NCBI RefSeq assembly: GCF_014652355.1
Contig: NZ_BMYQ01000012.1
Span: forward strand, 1 to 64,000
Length of the DNA: 64,000 bases
Origin: Gemmobacter lanyuensis
GTDB lineage: Bacteria > Pseudomonadota > Alphaproteobacteria > Rhodobacterales > Rhodobacteraceae
Direction: 5' to 3'
Position 1 is the stretch's first letter; the number at the start of each line of letters is the position of its first letter. The notes beneath the pieces are model-generated. The model did no database searches and had not been told where the DNA came from. It worked only from the letters and a program-made list of their open reading frames with translations. Below, piece by piece: positions 16,246 through 24,092 of the stretch. The translations under genes were made by a program, and so were the position numbers.

Positions 16246-16802
16246 CGGCAGGGCAGCCTTATCCGGTGCCGTTTTACGACCGCCCCGCACAGTGGGTTGC
16301 GCCGGAACTCATCGGCGCTTGGCTGCAGGTCGGCCCTTGTGGCGGTTACGTGACCGAGGTCGAGGCCTACGGTCGCGATGACCCCGCCTCGCACAGCTTC
16401 CGCGGCCCGACGCCGCGCAACGCCGCAATGTTCGGGCCCCCGGGGCGGGCCTATGTCTATCGCTCTTACGGGATTCACTGGTGCCTCAATGTGGTTTGCA
16501 CCGCCGGTGAGGCTGTGCTGATCCGCGCGATGGAACCGCAGGTCGGGCTTTCGCAGATGATGGCGCGGCGGGGCGGGATGCAGCCGCTTGCCCTTGGACC
16601 GGGGCGGCTGGCGCAGGCCCTCGGCATCACCGGGCAGCATGATGGGCGGCCCTTCGACGCGTCCGATTTCCGGTTGGCTCAGGGGCGCAAGCTTGCGGTA
16701 ATTGCCGGGCCGAGGATCGGGATTTCCCGCGCCTGCGACGTGCCCTGGCGGTTTGGCGCCGCCGGGTCGCCGTTCCTGTCCCGGCCCTTTCCCGCGCCAT
16801 GA
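16242..16802 (+). CDS. DNA-3-methyladenine glycosylase (AAG/Mpg family)
   Basis: The 186-residue enzyme matches the alkyladenine glycosylase fold: FYDRPAQWVAPELIGAWL, VTEVEAYGRDDPASHSFRG with the catalytic Glu, the glycine-rich MFGPPGRAYVYRSYGIHWCL, and a C-terminal PRIGISRACDVPWRF. It removes 3-methyladenine and other alkylated or deaminated purines. No ATG exists at the right place, so I place the start at the GTG at 16242, 4 nt before the end of the tiny upstream ORF; the longer ATG reading from 16131 encodes unrelated sequence before FYDRP. Confidence 0.88.
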   Translation: MTAGQPYPVPFYDRPAQWVAPELIGAWLQVGPCGGYVTEVEAYGRDDPASHSFRGPTPRNAAMFGPPGRAYVYRSYGIHWCLNVVCTAGEAVLIRAMEPQVGLSQMMARRGGMQPLALGPGRLAQALGITGQHDGRPFDASDFRLAQGRKLAVIAGPRIGISRACDVPWRFGAAGSPFLSRPFPAP

Positions 16803-16829
16803 AAAAGGGGCCGCGACGGATCGCGGCCC
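16803..16829 (-). terminator. Terminator for the DUF1328 transcript
   Basis: A hairpin GGGCCGCGA / TCGCGGCCC with loop CGGA is followed, on the minus strand, by five T residues. It is about 90 nt downstream of the minus-strand DUF1328 gene and just after the glycosylase stop on the other strand. Confidence 0.65.
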
Positions 16830-16919
16830 AGACGTCGGTCCGGGGAGGACCGTGGGAGCAAGTTGGCCGCGCCTGCCGAGGGGCGAGCAGGCGCGGCCCG
16901 TGCGACCGTCATCCTGCCA

Positions 16920-17093
16920 TCAGACAGGGGGCCGGCCGCGAACCGCGCGCATCACCATGGCGATGACGAACAGGATGAGGAACAGGAAGAACAGCACCTG
17001 GGCGATGCCCGAGGCCGTCCCTGCAATGCCGCCAAACCCAAGGGCGGCGGCGATCAAGGCGATAACCAGAAAAGTGACAGCCCAACCAAGCAT
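16920..17093 (-). CDS. DUF1328/UPF0391 small membrane protein
   Basis: The 57-residue protein starts [16 protein letters not shown] and has the UPF0391 pattern: two membrane helices split by [14 protein letters not shown], then [13 protein letters not shown] and a short basic tail. These proteins are often stress-induced, with unknown function. A perfect Shine-Dalgarno sequence (AAAGGAGG) sits 6-7 nt before the ATG. About 50 nt upstream is an EcfG-like promoter, which fits its place next to the general stress locus. Confidence 0.88.
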   Translation of the reverse strand: MLGWAVTFLVIALIAAALGFGGIAGTASGIAQVLFFLFLILFVIAMVMRAVRGRPPV

Positions 17094-17144
17094 TGGAACC
17101 TCCTTTCAGGACCCAGGAACAATCCCCCGGGATGTGATGAGAGG

Positions 17145-17172
17145 CAAACACCGGGGCCTGGCCCGTGGTTCC
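17145..17172 (-). promoter_or_regulatory. EcfG-type promoter of the DUF1328 gene
   Basis: On the minus strand GGAACC (17172-17167) and TGTTTG (17150-17145) are separated by 16 nt. The alphaproteobacterial general stress consensus is GGAAC-N16/17-CGTT; only the first base of the -10 element differs. Confidence 0.6.
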
Positions 17173-17245
17173 TCGGATCTGCAAAAATTTATGCGCGGTC
17201 GGGCGATCATGTCGGGCGATCATCCTGGGCGACGGGCCGGCGGCC

Positions 17246-17273
17246 GGAACTTTCGCAGCCTTGGGCGCGTTTG
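17246..17273 (+). promoter_or_regulatory. EcfG-type promoter of the 151-residue membrane protein gene
   Basis: GGAAC (17246-17250) and CGTTTG (17268-17273) with a 17-nt spacer match the EcfG consensus exactly. The gene start is about 70 nt downstream. Confidence 0.75.
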
Positions 17274-17341
17274 CACCCTGTCCCGGTGCGCGCGGCGGGC
17301 CATCGCCTGGCCGTTCGCACCCAAACTGACAGGAGGCTTAG

Positions 17342-17797
17342 ATGCATGAAACCCTTTGGTCCGGCGATGATCTGTACCGCCGCGCGCGGAATGCTTCGGC
17401 CCGGGTGCGATCGGACCTGCCCGACCTTTGGCATGCCGCAATGCGCGGCACGACCCGCTGGCCGACGACCCTGTGGGGGCGGATCTGTGGTGACCGGCCA
17501 ACCTGGCCCGTGGTCGCCGCGCTGGCATTGTCGGCGGCGGCGCTTGGGGCGATGCTGACGCGCGCATCCGCCCCCAAGCCGACCCCGTCGCCGGGTTTTT
17601 CCTCGCTTGAGCGATGGGAAGGTGAGGGCGGCAATGTGACGGATGACCCGCTGCCTGAACCGAAACCCGCCTGCGGCCCGTCGTTGTTGCGCCGGGGGCA
17701 GGATCAGATCGTGGCCCATCCGGTGATGACCGCGGCGGCCGGGATTGTGCTGGGGGGCGCGCTTGTTGCGTTGCTGCTGCACCGGCACGATCATTGA
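17342..17797 (+). CDS. Stress-locus protein with two membrane segments, unknown
   Basis: A 151-residue protein not assigned to a family. Residues 1-50 are polar with many Arg and Trp (LYRRARNASARVRSDL, RGTTRWPTTLW). A first hydrophobic segment follows (VVAALALSAAALGAM), then a Pro/Ser-rich loop, and a second segment near the C-terminus (MTAAAGIVLGGALVALLL) ending in HRHDH. The layout recalls small DUF883/ElaB-type stress proteins but I cannot show homology. It has an AGGAGG ribosome site 5 nt before the ATG and a canonical EcfG promoter upstream, so induction in the general stress response is likely. Confidence 0.75.
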   Translation: MHETLWSGDDLYRRARNASARVRSDLPDLWHAAMRGTTRWPTTLWGRICGDRPTWPVVAALALSAAALGAMLTRASAPKPTPSPGFSSLERWEGEGGNVTDDPLPEPKPACGPSLLRRGQDQIVAHPVMTAAAGIVLGGALVALLLHRHDH

Positions 17798-17808
17798 TGT
17801 CCTTCAGG

Positions 17809-17833
17809 GGAACCGGGCCGCGTGTGGGGCGTT
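17809..17833 (+). promoter_or_regulatory. EcfG-type promoter of the 131-residue gene
   Basis: GGAAC (17809-17813) and CGTT (17830-17833) with a 16-nt spacer match the consensus exactly, about 60 nt ahead of the gene at 17894. Confidence 0.75.
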
Positions 17834-17893
17834 CATCCCTACGCGGCCCACCGGCCCCGCCTGTCTCTTGTCTTCTGAAACGGACCCCCGCGA

Positions 17894-18289
17894 ATGCCAA
17901 TGAAACGTGCGCTTGCCCTGTTGCTCGGCGGGCTTGAAACCAGCCTTGATCTGATGGAGAGCCTGCCCGACGCCGATCTTCCGCTGCGCGCGGCCCTGGC
18001 ACGGCGCAGGCGCGCGGTCATCCTGCTGCGCGGACGGCTGAGCCGGAACGACCGTCCGCGCATCTTGCACCGGTCGGGGCAAAGTGTTCGTCTCTCCGAT
18101 CTGTTGCAGAAAGAAACCGAATTGCTGGCGCAGTTTGAAAGCGCGATTGCCCTGCCGGGGCTGGACGCCGAATTCGTGCGCCTGTTGCGCTCGCTGCGCG
18201 CCGAGGCCGAAGAGCTTCGGCTGGTCTTGGCCCGCAGCATCGAAGGGCGGGTTGATCCGGGTCCGTCTCAGGTCAGAAGATCATCCTGA
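17894..18289 (+). CDS. Small helical protein of the stress locus, unknown
   Basis: A 131-residue protein rich in Leu, Arg, Glu and Ala, predicted to be almost all helix, with no membrane segment or signal peptide. I recognise no family. The second in-frame ATG at 17900 is an equally possible start; neither has a strong ribosome site. An exact EcfG promoter lies upstream. Its 3' end overlaps the 3' end of the convergent histidine kinase gene by 22 nt, so both strands code across 18268-18289. Confidence 0.7.
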   Translation: MPMKRALALLLGGLETSLDLMESLPDADLPLRAALARRRRAVILLRGRLSRNDRPRILHRSGQSVRLSDLLQKETELLAQFESAIALPGLDAEFVRLLRSLRAEAEELRLVLARSIEGRVDPGPSQVRRSS

Positions 18290-20070
18290 CGTTCCCGCTC
18301 TTCTGCTTCGGTCAGGGCGCGCGGGGCGAATTCCACGGACAGGTGATATTCGCCATTCTCTGTTCCGCGGTCCAGCTTGCCGCCCAGCTGCGCGGCAAAG
18401 GCCCGCAAAAGGGCATCGCCCAGACCTGTGCCTTCCTCTTGCCCGGTCGGGGCGGGGGGCGCACCTTCGGGCGTGACGCTGTTGATCACCCGTACCCGCG
18501 CCCGGCCATCCGGCGTCCGGCAGAGTGAAACGCTCAGGCGCGGCCTTTCGCCCGCCGGTGCCGCGGCATATTTCAGGGCATTGGTCAGGGCTTCGGTCAA
18601 CAAGAGCGAGAGCGGCACCGCCTGATCGGGGGTCAGGCGCACATCATCAAAGGCCGTTTGCAGGTCGAACGGATCGCCGGGCCGCGCCGCCATGCGCAGG
18701 ATCTGGGTCACGATGCTCTGCATCAGCTCATCCGCGCGGATGTCCGTCAGCCCGGTGGTCTGGTAAAGTTCGCGGTGGATGGTCGCAAGGCTCATCACAC
18801 GGTCCTGCAACCCTTTCAGCAGACCCCGCGTCTCGGGGCTGCGCGCCTTGCGGATCTGCATGTTGATGATCGAGGCGATGAGCTGGAGGTTGTTCTTCAC
18901 GCGATGATGCACCTCGCGCAGCAGCACCTCTTTCTGGTGAACCATGTCTTCCAGCTCGGCCTCGTCATGGACGACGGCCTCCATCATCCGCTCGAAGGCC
19001 TGACCCAGGGCGCGCAGCTCCATCGGGGCGTCCTCGAGATCGGTTTCCGGCAGACGTCGGCTCCCGCCCGAGAAATCGGCGATGGCACGGCGCAGGGCGC
19101 GCAGATGCCGCAGCACCTGATGTTCCGAAGCGAGCTGGGCGACCAGAAGGCTTGCAAGCCACATCAGCACCGGAAAGGCCAGCACCGGCACCGGGGCATC
19201 AAAGATCATCGCATCAGAGCTTTGCAGCGCCCAGTTGCCCAAGAGAAACAGGTTGCCATCGGCTAGGGGCACAACGGCGAAAACCCGGTCGAACCCGTTG
19301 ACGGACACACTGCGGAAGCTGCGCGGGCTGCGTTTGGCCAGATCCGTCAGCGCGATTCCCTGAGGCAGGCGGCCCGCCGCTTCCTCAAGCCCGACGCTCG
19401 AGGTCATAATGCGCCCGCTGCTGTCGAAGGTGATCAGTGCAACGGGTTCTGGGCCCACGCGATCCTCAAGGCCGTGGCGCAGTTCGGCCGTGGCAAGGGC
19501 GCGCTGCGGAATTGACAGCGACACCAGCCCCACGACCGCACCGCTTGCGTTGCGCACGGGGTGCGAGAAGATGAGGACACTGGTCCCCGAGACCATGCCG
19601 TGCTGGTTGACGGTGATCGTGGGAAGCCCGGTATCCATCCGCTCGACAAGGTGGTCCTGGCCAGTCAGATCGCGCGGGCCCTGCGGTGAACAGTCCATCT
19701 GCAACGATCGGGGCACGAAGCCCACAAAGGAATAGGCGCGGTTCACGGGCTGGGCATAAAAGCGCGCCAGCAATTCGTTGCAGGCGACGGGATCGTCTGC
19801 CACCCCGGCAAGTGCGGCGGCTAGGGCCGCCACCGCCCCCTGCGACCGCGACATGAGCCCGGTCAAAGGTGCGGCGGCCTGCATCGTCGCACCCAGAACT
19901 GCCGCCTCGGCCCGGCGGGCGGCCTCTTCCTGATATTGGCGGGTTTGGACATAGCTCAGTGCGGCCAGCGGCATCAGAACGATGCCGAAGGTCACCATCA
20001 GGCGGAACCCCAGACGCGAGGTGGGCCGGACCTTTTCCGCAACCGGCCCGGAAGGTGAAAGGCGCTGCAC
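18268..20070 (-). CDS. Membrane sensor histidine kinase of the general stress response (HisKA_2/HWE type)
   Basis: The 600-residue protein has a first membrane helix (about 22-40), a large periplasmic sensor region to about residue 285 (PAS/CHASE-like, with PVRNASGAVVGLVSLSIP) and a second hydrophobic segment (about 292-312). The HisKA_2 phosphoacceptor motif EVHHRVKNNLQLIASI carries the His at 388/389, and a divergent HATPase with LLTEALTNALKYA and GTGLGDALLRAF follows. Kinases of this class phosphorylate PhyR. It begins 5 nt after ecfG, so it belongs to the nepR-ecfG operon and is probably the PhyK-type input of this locus. The signal it senses is unknown. Confidence 0.87.
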   Translation of the reverse strand: MQRLSPSGPVAEKVRPTSRLGFRLMVTFGIVLMPLAALSYVQTRQYQEEAARRAEAAVLGATMQAAAPLTGLMSRSQGAVAALAAALAGVADDPVACNELLARFYAQPVNRAYSFVGFVPRSLQMDCSPQGPRDLTGQDHLVERMDTGLPTITVNQHGMVSGTSVLIFSHPVRNASGAVVGLVSLSIPQRALATAELRHGLEDRVGPEPVALITFDSSGRIMTSSVGLEEAAGRLPQGIALTDLAKRSPRSFRSVSVNGFDRVFAVVPLADGNLFLLGNWALQSSDAMIFDAPVPVLAFPVLMWLASLLVAQLASEHQVLRHLRALRRAIADFSGGSRRLPETDLEDAPMELRALGQAFERMMEAVVHDEAELEDMVHQKEVLLREVHHRVKNNLQLIASIINMQIRKARSPETRGLLKGLQDRVMSLATIHRELYQTTGLTDIRADELMQSIVTQILRMAARPGDPFDLQTAFDDVRLTPDQAVPLSLLLTEALTNALKYAAAPAGERPRLSVSLCRTPDGRARVRVINSVTPEGAPPAPTGQEEGTGLGDALLRAFAAQLGGKLDRGTENGEYHLSVEFAPRALTEAEERERQDDLLT

Positions 20071-20075
20071 GAAGG

Positions 20076-20666
20076 TTACGCCGCTTGGGTGCCGGACCGG
20101 CTCATCACCGCAAGGGTGCCCGCGGCCTCATCTGCCAGAACATCCTCGCCGGCGGCAAGCCCAAGGAGCTGGCCCAGCCGGGCGCGGGCGCGGTTGGTGC
20201 GGCTTTTCACGGTGCCCACCGCCACGCCCATCATGGCGGCAGCCTCTTCGCAGCTGTAGCCATTGGCGCCGATCAGGATCAGCACCTCGCGGTGTTCCGG
20301 TGACAACTGGTCGAAGGCGCGGGAAAAATCGGTCATGGCGAGGCGACCGTCGTGATGGGGTTTTTCATACAGGCCTGCCGCATGGATGCCGTCCGGGTCG
20401 GCCACTTCGCGCTTGCGTTTGCGGCGGATCGAATAAAAGGCGTTGCGAAGGATGGTGAACAACCAAGCCCGCAGATCGGTGCCGGGGGTGAATTTCTCGA
20501 TATTGGACCACGCCTTGACGATGGTGTCCTGCACCAGATCGTCCGCTTCGGACACATTGCGGGTCAGGGAGATGGCAAAGGCACGCAGCGCCGGCAGGTG
20601 ATCGGGCAACGCGTCGCGGGGGTCTGCGGTGACGGGGCCTTCGGGCCGGGCTGCGCTTTGCATCAT
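20076..20666 (-). CDS. ecfG: ECF sigma factor EcfG of the general stress response
   Basis: The 196-residue sigma factor has region 2 (LPALRAFAISLTRN, EADDLVQDTIVKAWSNIEKF, LRAWLFTILRNAFYS) and region 4 (QLSPEHREVLILIGANGYSC, then AAAMMGVAVGTVKSRTNRAR). The sequence type and the neighbours NepR and PhyR identify it as EcfG, which directs RNA polymerase to GGAAC-N16/17-CGTT promoters. Its ATG overlaps the nepR stop by 4 nt. In unstressed cells it is held by NepR; phosphorylated PhyR draws NepR away. Confidence 0.92.
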   Translation of the reverse strand: MMQSAARPEGPVTADPRDALPDHLPALRAFAISLTRNVSEADDLVQDTIVKAWSNIEKFTPGTDLRAWLFTILRNAFYSIRRKRKREVADPDGIHAAGLYEKPHHDGRLAMTDFSRAFDQLSPEHREVLILIGANGYSCEEAAAMMGVAVGTVKSRTNRARARLGQLLGLAAGEDVLADEAAGTLAVMSRSGTQAA

Positions 20667-20839
20667 TTCCCCGGCTCCTTTGCGGCAGCTTCCTTGGCCT
20701 TGAGCTGGGCCAGCAGATCCTTGAACCGTTCGGGAACCTCCTCTTTCAGCGCCTCTTCATAGACGCGGCGGAGGTTTTCATCGATCTGGCTCTGAAGGCT
20801 GGACTTTGCTGATGTTTTTGTCATTTCATTTGCTGGCAT
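20663..20839 (-). CDS. nepR: Anti-sigma factor NepR
   Basis: The 58-residue protein has the NepR core: SSLQSQIDENLRRVYEEALK, then EEVPERFKDLLAQLKAKE. Two amphipathic helices of this kind clamp the EcfG sigma factor and are released by binding to phosphorylated PhyR. Possible starts are ATG 20839 and ATG 20824; neither has a strong ribosome site. I prefer 20839 because it is about 30 nt after the predicted transcription start; the longer reading from 20860 would lie almost at the promoter. The C-terminus overlaps ecfG by 4 nt. Confidence 0.88.
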   Translation of the reverse strand: MPANEMTKTSAKSSLQSQIDENLRRVYEEALKEEVPERFKDLLAQLKAKEAAAKEPGK

Positions 20840-20868
20840 GGCTCTGTTTCGACCCCGCAATCATACAC

Positions 20869-20893
20869 GGAACCGAACGCCGGTCAGCGCGTT
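20869..20893 (+). promoter_or_regulatory. EcfG-type promoter of phyR
   Basis: GGAAC (20869-20873) and CGTT (20890-20893) with a 16-nt spacer. The element overlaps almost completely with the opposite promoter for nepR. Confidence 0.8.
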
Positions 20894-20900
20894 TGGTTCC
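20876..20900 (-). promoter_or_regulatory. EcfG-type promoter of nepR-ecfG-kinase
   Basis: On the minus strand GGAAC (20900-20896) and CGTT (20879-20876) with a 16-nt spacer, a mirror image of the phyR promoter. It implies positive autoregulation of ecfG together with its anti-sigma factor. Confidence 0.8.
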
Positions 20901-20945
20901 CGTCAGAAACGTGTTTTTGCTTTGCCAATAATCAGGGAGCATCCG

Positions 20946-21755
20946 ATGACCCGGTCCGGTTCCACCGACCTTTCCGCCTCGATCGGGGCCAATCTGCCCT
21001 ACCTTCGCCGTTACGCCCGTGCCTTGACCGGCAGCCAGACCAGCGGCGACCGTTTTGCAACGGTGACCCTTGAAACCCTGCTTGAGGATCTGGCCCCCCT
21101 TGCCGCGGCAACGAACCCGCGGGTGGGGCTGTTTCGCGTCTTTCACCTCGTCTGGACCAGCGCGGGCGCCCCGGTGGGCGAACCCGAAGATCGCCGTTCG
21201 GCCCGCGCGCAGCAACATATGGCAGCGCTGACCCCCAATGCCCGCGAGGCCATGCTGCTGTCGGTGATCGAGGGTTTCCATGATGCCGAGGTGGCTGAGA
21301 TCCTCGCCATCGACCGCACCGAGACGGCCGAGCTGATCAACATCGCCCGCCGCGAGATGGAACGATCCGTCGCGGGCCGTGTGATGATCATTGAGGATGA
21401 GGCAATCATCGCCATGGACATCATGGATATCGTGTCCGAGGTCGGCCATCACGTCACCGGCGTGGCCCGCACCCGGGATGAAGCCGTGGCCTTGGCCGCG
21501 CGCGAAAAACCTGACCTGATCCTGGCCGATATCCAGCTGGCCGATAATTCGTCCGGCATTGACGCGGTGAACGACATTCTGGGCCAGTTCGATGCGCTGC
21601 CCGTCATTTTCATCACGGCCTTCCCGGAACGTCTGCTGACTGGCGAACGCCCGGAACCGGCATTCCTGATCACGAAACCCTTTTCGGAGGAACAGGTTCG
21701 GTCTGCCGTCGGGCAGGCGATGTTCTTCGCCTCGACCGAGACGCTGGCCGAGTAA
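20946..21755 (+). CDS. phyR: PhyR, anti-anti-sigma response regulator
   Basis: The 269-residue protein combines an N-terminal sigma-like domain (about 1-140: ANLPYLRRYARALTGSQ, LTPNAREAMLLSVIEGF, AEILAIDRTETAELI) with a C-terminal receiver domain. The receiver has acidic IIEDEAII and a phosphoacceptor Asp195 in LILADIQLAD, and Lys in LITKPFSEEQV. When phosphorylated the sigma-like domain mimics EcfG and captures NepR. The ATG at 20946 has AGGGAG 7 nt before it. It is divergent from nepR-ecfG, and a strong terminator follows the stop. Confidence 0.93.
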   Translation: MTRSGSTDLSASIGANLPYLRRYARALTGSQTSGDRFATVTLETLLEDLAPLAAATNPRVGLFRVFHLVWTSAGAPVGEPEDRRSARAQQHMAALTPNAREAMLLSVIEGFHDAEVAEILAIDRTETAELINIARREMERSVAGRVMIIEDEAIIAMDIMDIVSEVGHHVTGVARTRDEAVALAAREKPDLILADIQLADNSSGIDAVNDILGQFDALPVIFITAFPERLLTGERPEPAFLITKPFSEEQVRSAVGQAMFFASTETLAE

Positions 21756-21777
21756 GAAGTCCAAAAACGACAGTCGC

Positions 21778-21802
21778 AAAAGGGGGCTTCGGCCCCCTTT
21801 TT
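21778..21802 (+). terminator. Rho-independent terminator of phyR
   Basis: AAAAGGGGGC / GCCCCCTTTTT around a TTCG tetraloop, about 23 nt after the phyR stop. The T-tract makes it a strong plus-strand terminator. Confidence 0.88.
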
Positions 21803-21835
21803 CATGGCCGCCTGTCACAACCACGGCGGAACACG

Positions 21836-21861
21836 GGAACCAAAAGGCCCGTCTCCGGGTT
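21836..21861 (+). promoter_or_regulatory. Probable EcfG-type promoter of the 163-residue exported protein
   Basis: GGAAC (21836-21840) and GGTT (21858-21861) with a 17-nt spacer; the -10 element deviates at its first base (GGTT for CGTT). Confidence 0.5.
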
Positions 21862-21914
21862 GGTGTGGCACAGCGGGGGTGCAGATCATCCCCCTTTTTT
21901 CAGGAGGTTTTCCG

Positions 21915-22406
21915 ATGAAAGCACTCAACACCCTTGCCCTGACCACCGCGCTGTCGTTGGCACTGATGGCCCCGGCCGCGATGGCGGCAGATTTGACGCC
22001 AGTGGAAAGCGTCAAGGTCGAAAGCGACGTTACCGCCATCGCCAATGAACGTGCTGCCAGCTACTGGGGCAAGCTGGCCGATGACCTGCAGGCCGCCATT
22101 CTGGCGCGGGTGCAAGACCGCATCGCCGACAAGGGTTCGCGCATCAGTGTGGACGTGAACGAAGTTTCGCTCGCCAACAGCTTTGAATCGGTGATCGGCA
22201 CCGAGGATTCGGTCTTGGTGGGCAATGTGAACATCAGCAGCGACGACAATTCGAAATTCGATTCCTACGAACTTGCCGTGTCGATCAATGCGGCGCTGCC
22301 GCTGATTCCCGAAGGGGCCCGGTTGGTCGATTTCCGGGATTCGCCCGAACATTATCGGGCCATGGTCGATACCTTCGCGGACGAAGTTGTTGCCCGCCTG
22401 AAATAA
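21915..22406 (+). CDS. Exported protein next to phyR, unknown
   Basis: The 163-residue protein has a clear signal peptide (MKALNTLALTTALSLALMAP, cleavage after AMA) and a mature part of mixed alpha/beta character (TAIANERAASYWGKLADDL, SRISVDVNEVSLANSF, DSYELAVSINAALPL). It has no Cys, so no disulfide or heme. I recognise no family. A CAGGAGG ribosome site precedes the ATG at 21915, and a near-consensus EcfG promoter lies upstream, so it is probably a periplasmic stress protein of the GSR regulon. Confidence 0.75.
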   Translation: MKALNTLALTTALSLALMAPAAMAADLTPVESVKVESDVTAIANERAASYWGKLADDLQAAILARVQDRIADKGSRISVDVNEVSLANSFESVIGTEDSVLVGNVNISSDDNSKFDSYELAVSINAALPLIPEGARLVDFRDSPEHYRAMVDTFADEVVARLK

Positions 22407-22550
22407 GGCAATGGTCCGACAGTCTGCCTGAAATTCACGCTTTTTGCGGGTTTTTGGTCTGAATCCGAGAGAAAAGCTGAATTTCAGCCGTATCGCATTT
22501 GCCGCGCCCCATGTCGCAAACCGCACATGGGGCGCGTCGCTTTTGTCATA

Positions 22551-22720
22551 GGTTTCCCAGCGTAAGGTGCCGCCGCGAGGCGGAGAAATGGGAAGCCGGC
22601 GAACATCCGGCGCTGCCCCCGCAACGGTGACGGGAGAGCATGGCAAGAACGACCGGAGGGGCCTCTCCGGTCAGGTGCCATGCAGGCCGACGGGCCACTC
22701 CCCCAGCCCGGAAACCAGCC
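22551..22720 (+). ncRNA. Cobalamin (B12) riboswitch upstream of the gbcAB-like pair
   Basis: The stretch contains the conserved cobalamin-element blocks in order: GGTGCCGCC, AAATGGGAAGCCGG, the B12-box core GCTGCCCCCGCAACGGTGA, GCCACTCCCCCAGCCCGGAAACC. The closing P1 helix is visible as AGGTTTCC (22551-22558) with GGAAACC (22710-22716). It fills the 442-nt gap before the Rieske gene, which has no ORF of its own. In the known class, B12 binding usually lowers expression downstream. The next 130 nt before the ATG contain several G-rich and C-rich blocks that could form the expression platform. Confidence 0.9.
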
Positions 22721-22848
22721 TTGCATCCAGACACCGCAGGAACGGCGGGGATCGGGAAGCCTTGGAGGAGGCGTCCCCGGTGCTTTCGCCTGCCCTGTCC
22801 CACCAGGAATACCCGGCGCGGGGAGGCGCGGGGTCAGCGAGGAAAACG

Positions 22849-24087
22849 ATGCTCAGCCAGTCCGACATGCTGGCGCGCCTTGGCGCGCGCCGCCCGAATT
22901 ATTCGCTCGACCGCGATCTCTATTGTGATGAAGGGGTGTTCCAGATGGACCTGGAACATGTCTTCTACAAAGAGTGGCTGTTTGCCATCCCGGCCTGCGA
23001 CCTGCCCAAACCCGGCGCCTTTGCCACGCTGCAGGTAGGGGCCTATCCCGTGGTGATCACCCGCGCCAATGATGGCCAGATCCGCGCCTTCCACAACGTC
23101 TGCCGCCATCGTGGTCAGCGTCTCTGCGCCAAGGAAACCGGCTCGTCGCCCAAGCTCGTCTGCCCCTATCACCAATGGACCTACGATCTGGACGGCAAGC
23201 TGATGTATGCCCGCGACATGCAGGACAGCTTTGACCTTTCGGCGCATGGCCTCAAGAAGGTGCATTGCGTCGATCTGGCCGGCATGGTCTTCATCTGCCT
23301 CGCCGAAGTGCCGCCGCCGATCAGCGATCTGGCCCCCAAACTGATGAGCTATCTGGCGCCCTCGGGTCTCAAGGATGCCAAGGTGGCCTATTCCTCGACC
23401 ATCGTGGAAAAGGGCAACTGGAAGCTGGTGATCGAGAACAACCGCGAATGCTATCACTGCGGCGGCTCGCATCCCTCGCTCTGCCGGACCTATTCGGACA
23501 ACCCGCGCATGACCGCGATGGAAGGCCCGAATGCCGCAAGCCCCGACATTCTGGCCCATTGGGACCGGTGCGAGGCCGCGGGTCTGCCGTCGCGTTTCGT
23601 GAACCATCCGCAGATGCAATGGCGGCTGGCGCGCATTCCGCTGCTGAACAATGCCGAAAGCTATACCATGTCCACCAAGGCCGCGGTGAAGCAGCGCATG
23701 GGGCAGATGCCCTTCAATGATGCGGGCAGCCTGCTGTTCTTCCACTACCCCAATACCTGGAACCACTTCCTGGCGGATCACGCCATCGTCTTCCGCGTGC
23801 TGCCGATCAGCGCCACGGAAACCGAGGTCACGACCAAGTGGCTGGTACCCAAGGATGCGGTCGAGGGCGTGGACTATGATCTGGAAGACCTGACCCGCGT
23901 CTGGATCAACACCAATGACGAAGACCGTCAGGTCGTCGAGGAAAACCAGAAGGGCATCCTTTCGCCCGCCTATGAGCCCGGCCCCTATTCCACCATCCAG
24001 GAGGAAGGCGTGATTCAGTTCGTCGACTGGTACTGCGGCACGATGCAGTCGCGTCTGTCCCCGAAACCGGCGATGGCGGCGGAGTGA
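22849..24087 (+). CDS. gbcA: Rieske oxygenase alpha subunit, glycine betaine demethylase GbcA-like
   Basis: The 412-residue protein has a Rieske center CRHRG...CPYHQW (Cys85, His87, Cys105, His108) and a mononuclear iron motif ENNRECYHCGGSHPSL (His203, His208). The partner gene directly downstream is an FAD/2Fe-2S reductase, as in GbcAB, which oxidatively demethylates glycine betaine to dimethylglycine and formaldehyde. Related pairs act on other quaternary amines (stachydrine, carnitine), so the substrate is provisional. The ATG at 22849 follows GCGAGGA. Expression should be under the cobalamin riboswitch upstream. Confidence 0.75.
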   Translation: MLSQSDMLARLGARRPNYSLDRDLYCDEGVFQMDLEHVFYKEWLFAIPACDLPKPGAFATLQVGAYPVVITRANDGQIRAFHNVCRHRGQRLCAKETGSSPKLVCPYHQWTYDLDGKLMYARDMQDSFDLSAHGLKKVHCVDLAGMVFICLAEVPPPISDLAPKLMSYLAPSGLKDAKVAYSSTIVEKGNWKLVIENNRECYHCGGSHPSLCRTYSDNPRMTAMEGPNAASPDILAHWDRCEAAGLPSRFVNHPQMQWRLARIPLLNNAESYTMSTKAAVKQRMGQMPFNDAGSLLFFHYPNTWNHFLADHAIVFRVLPISATETEVTTKWLVPKDAVEGVDYDLEDLTRVWINTNDEDRQVVEENQKGILSPAYEPGPYSTIQEEGVIQFVDWYCGTMQSRLSPKPAMAAE

Positions 24088-24092
24088 ACACC

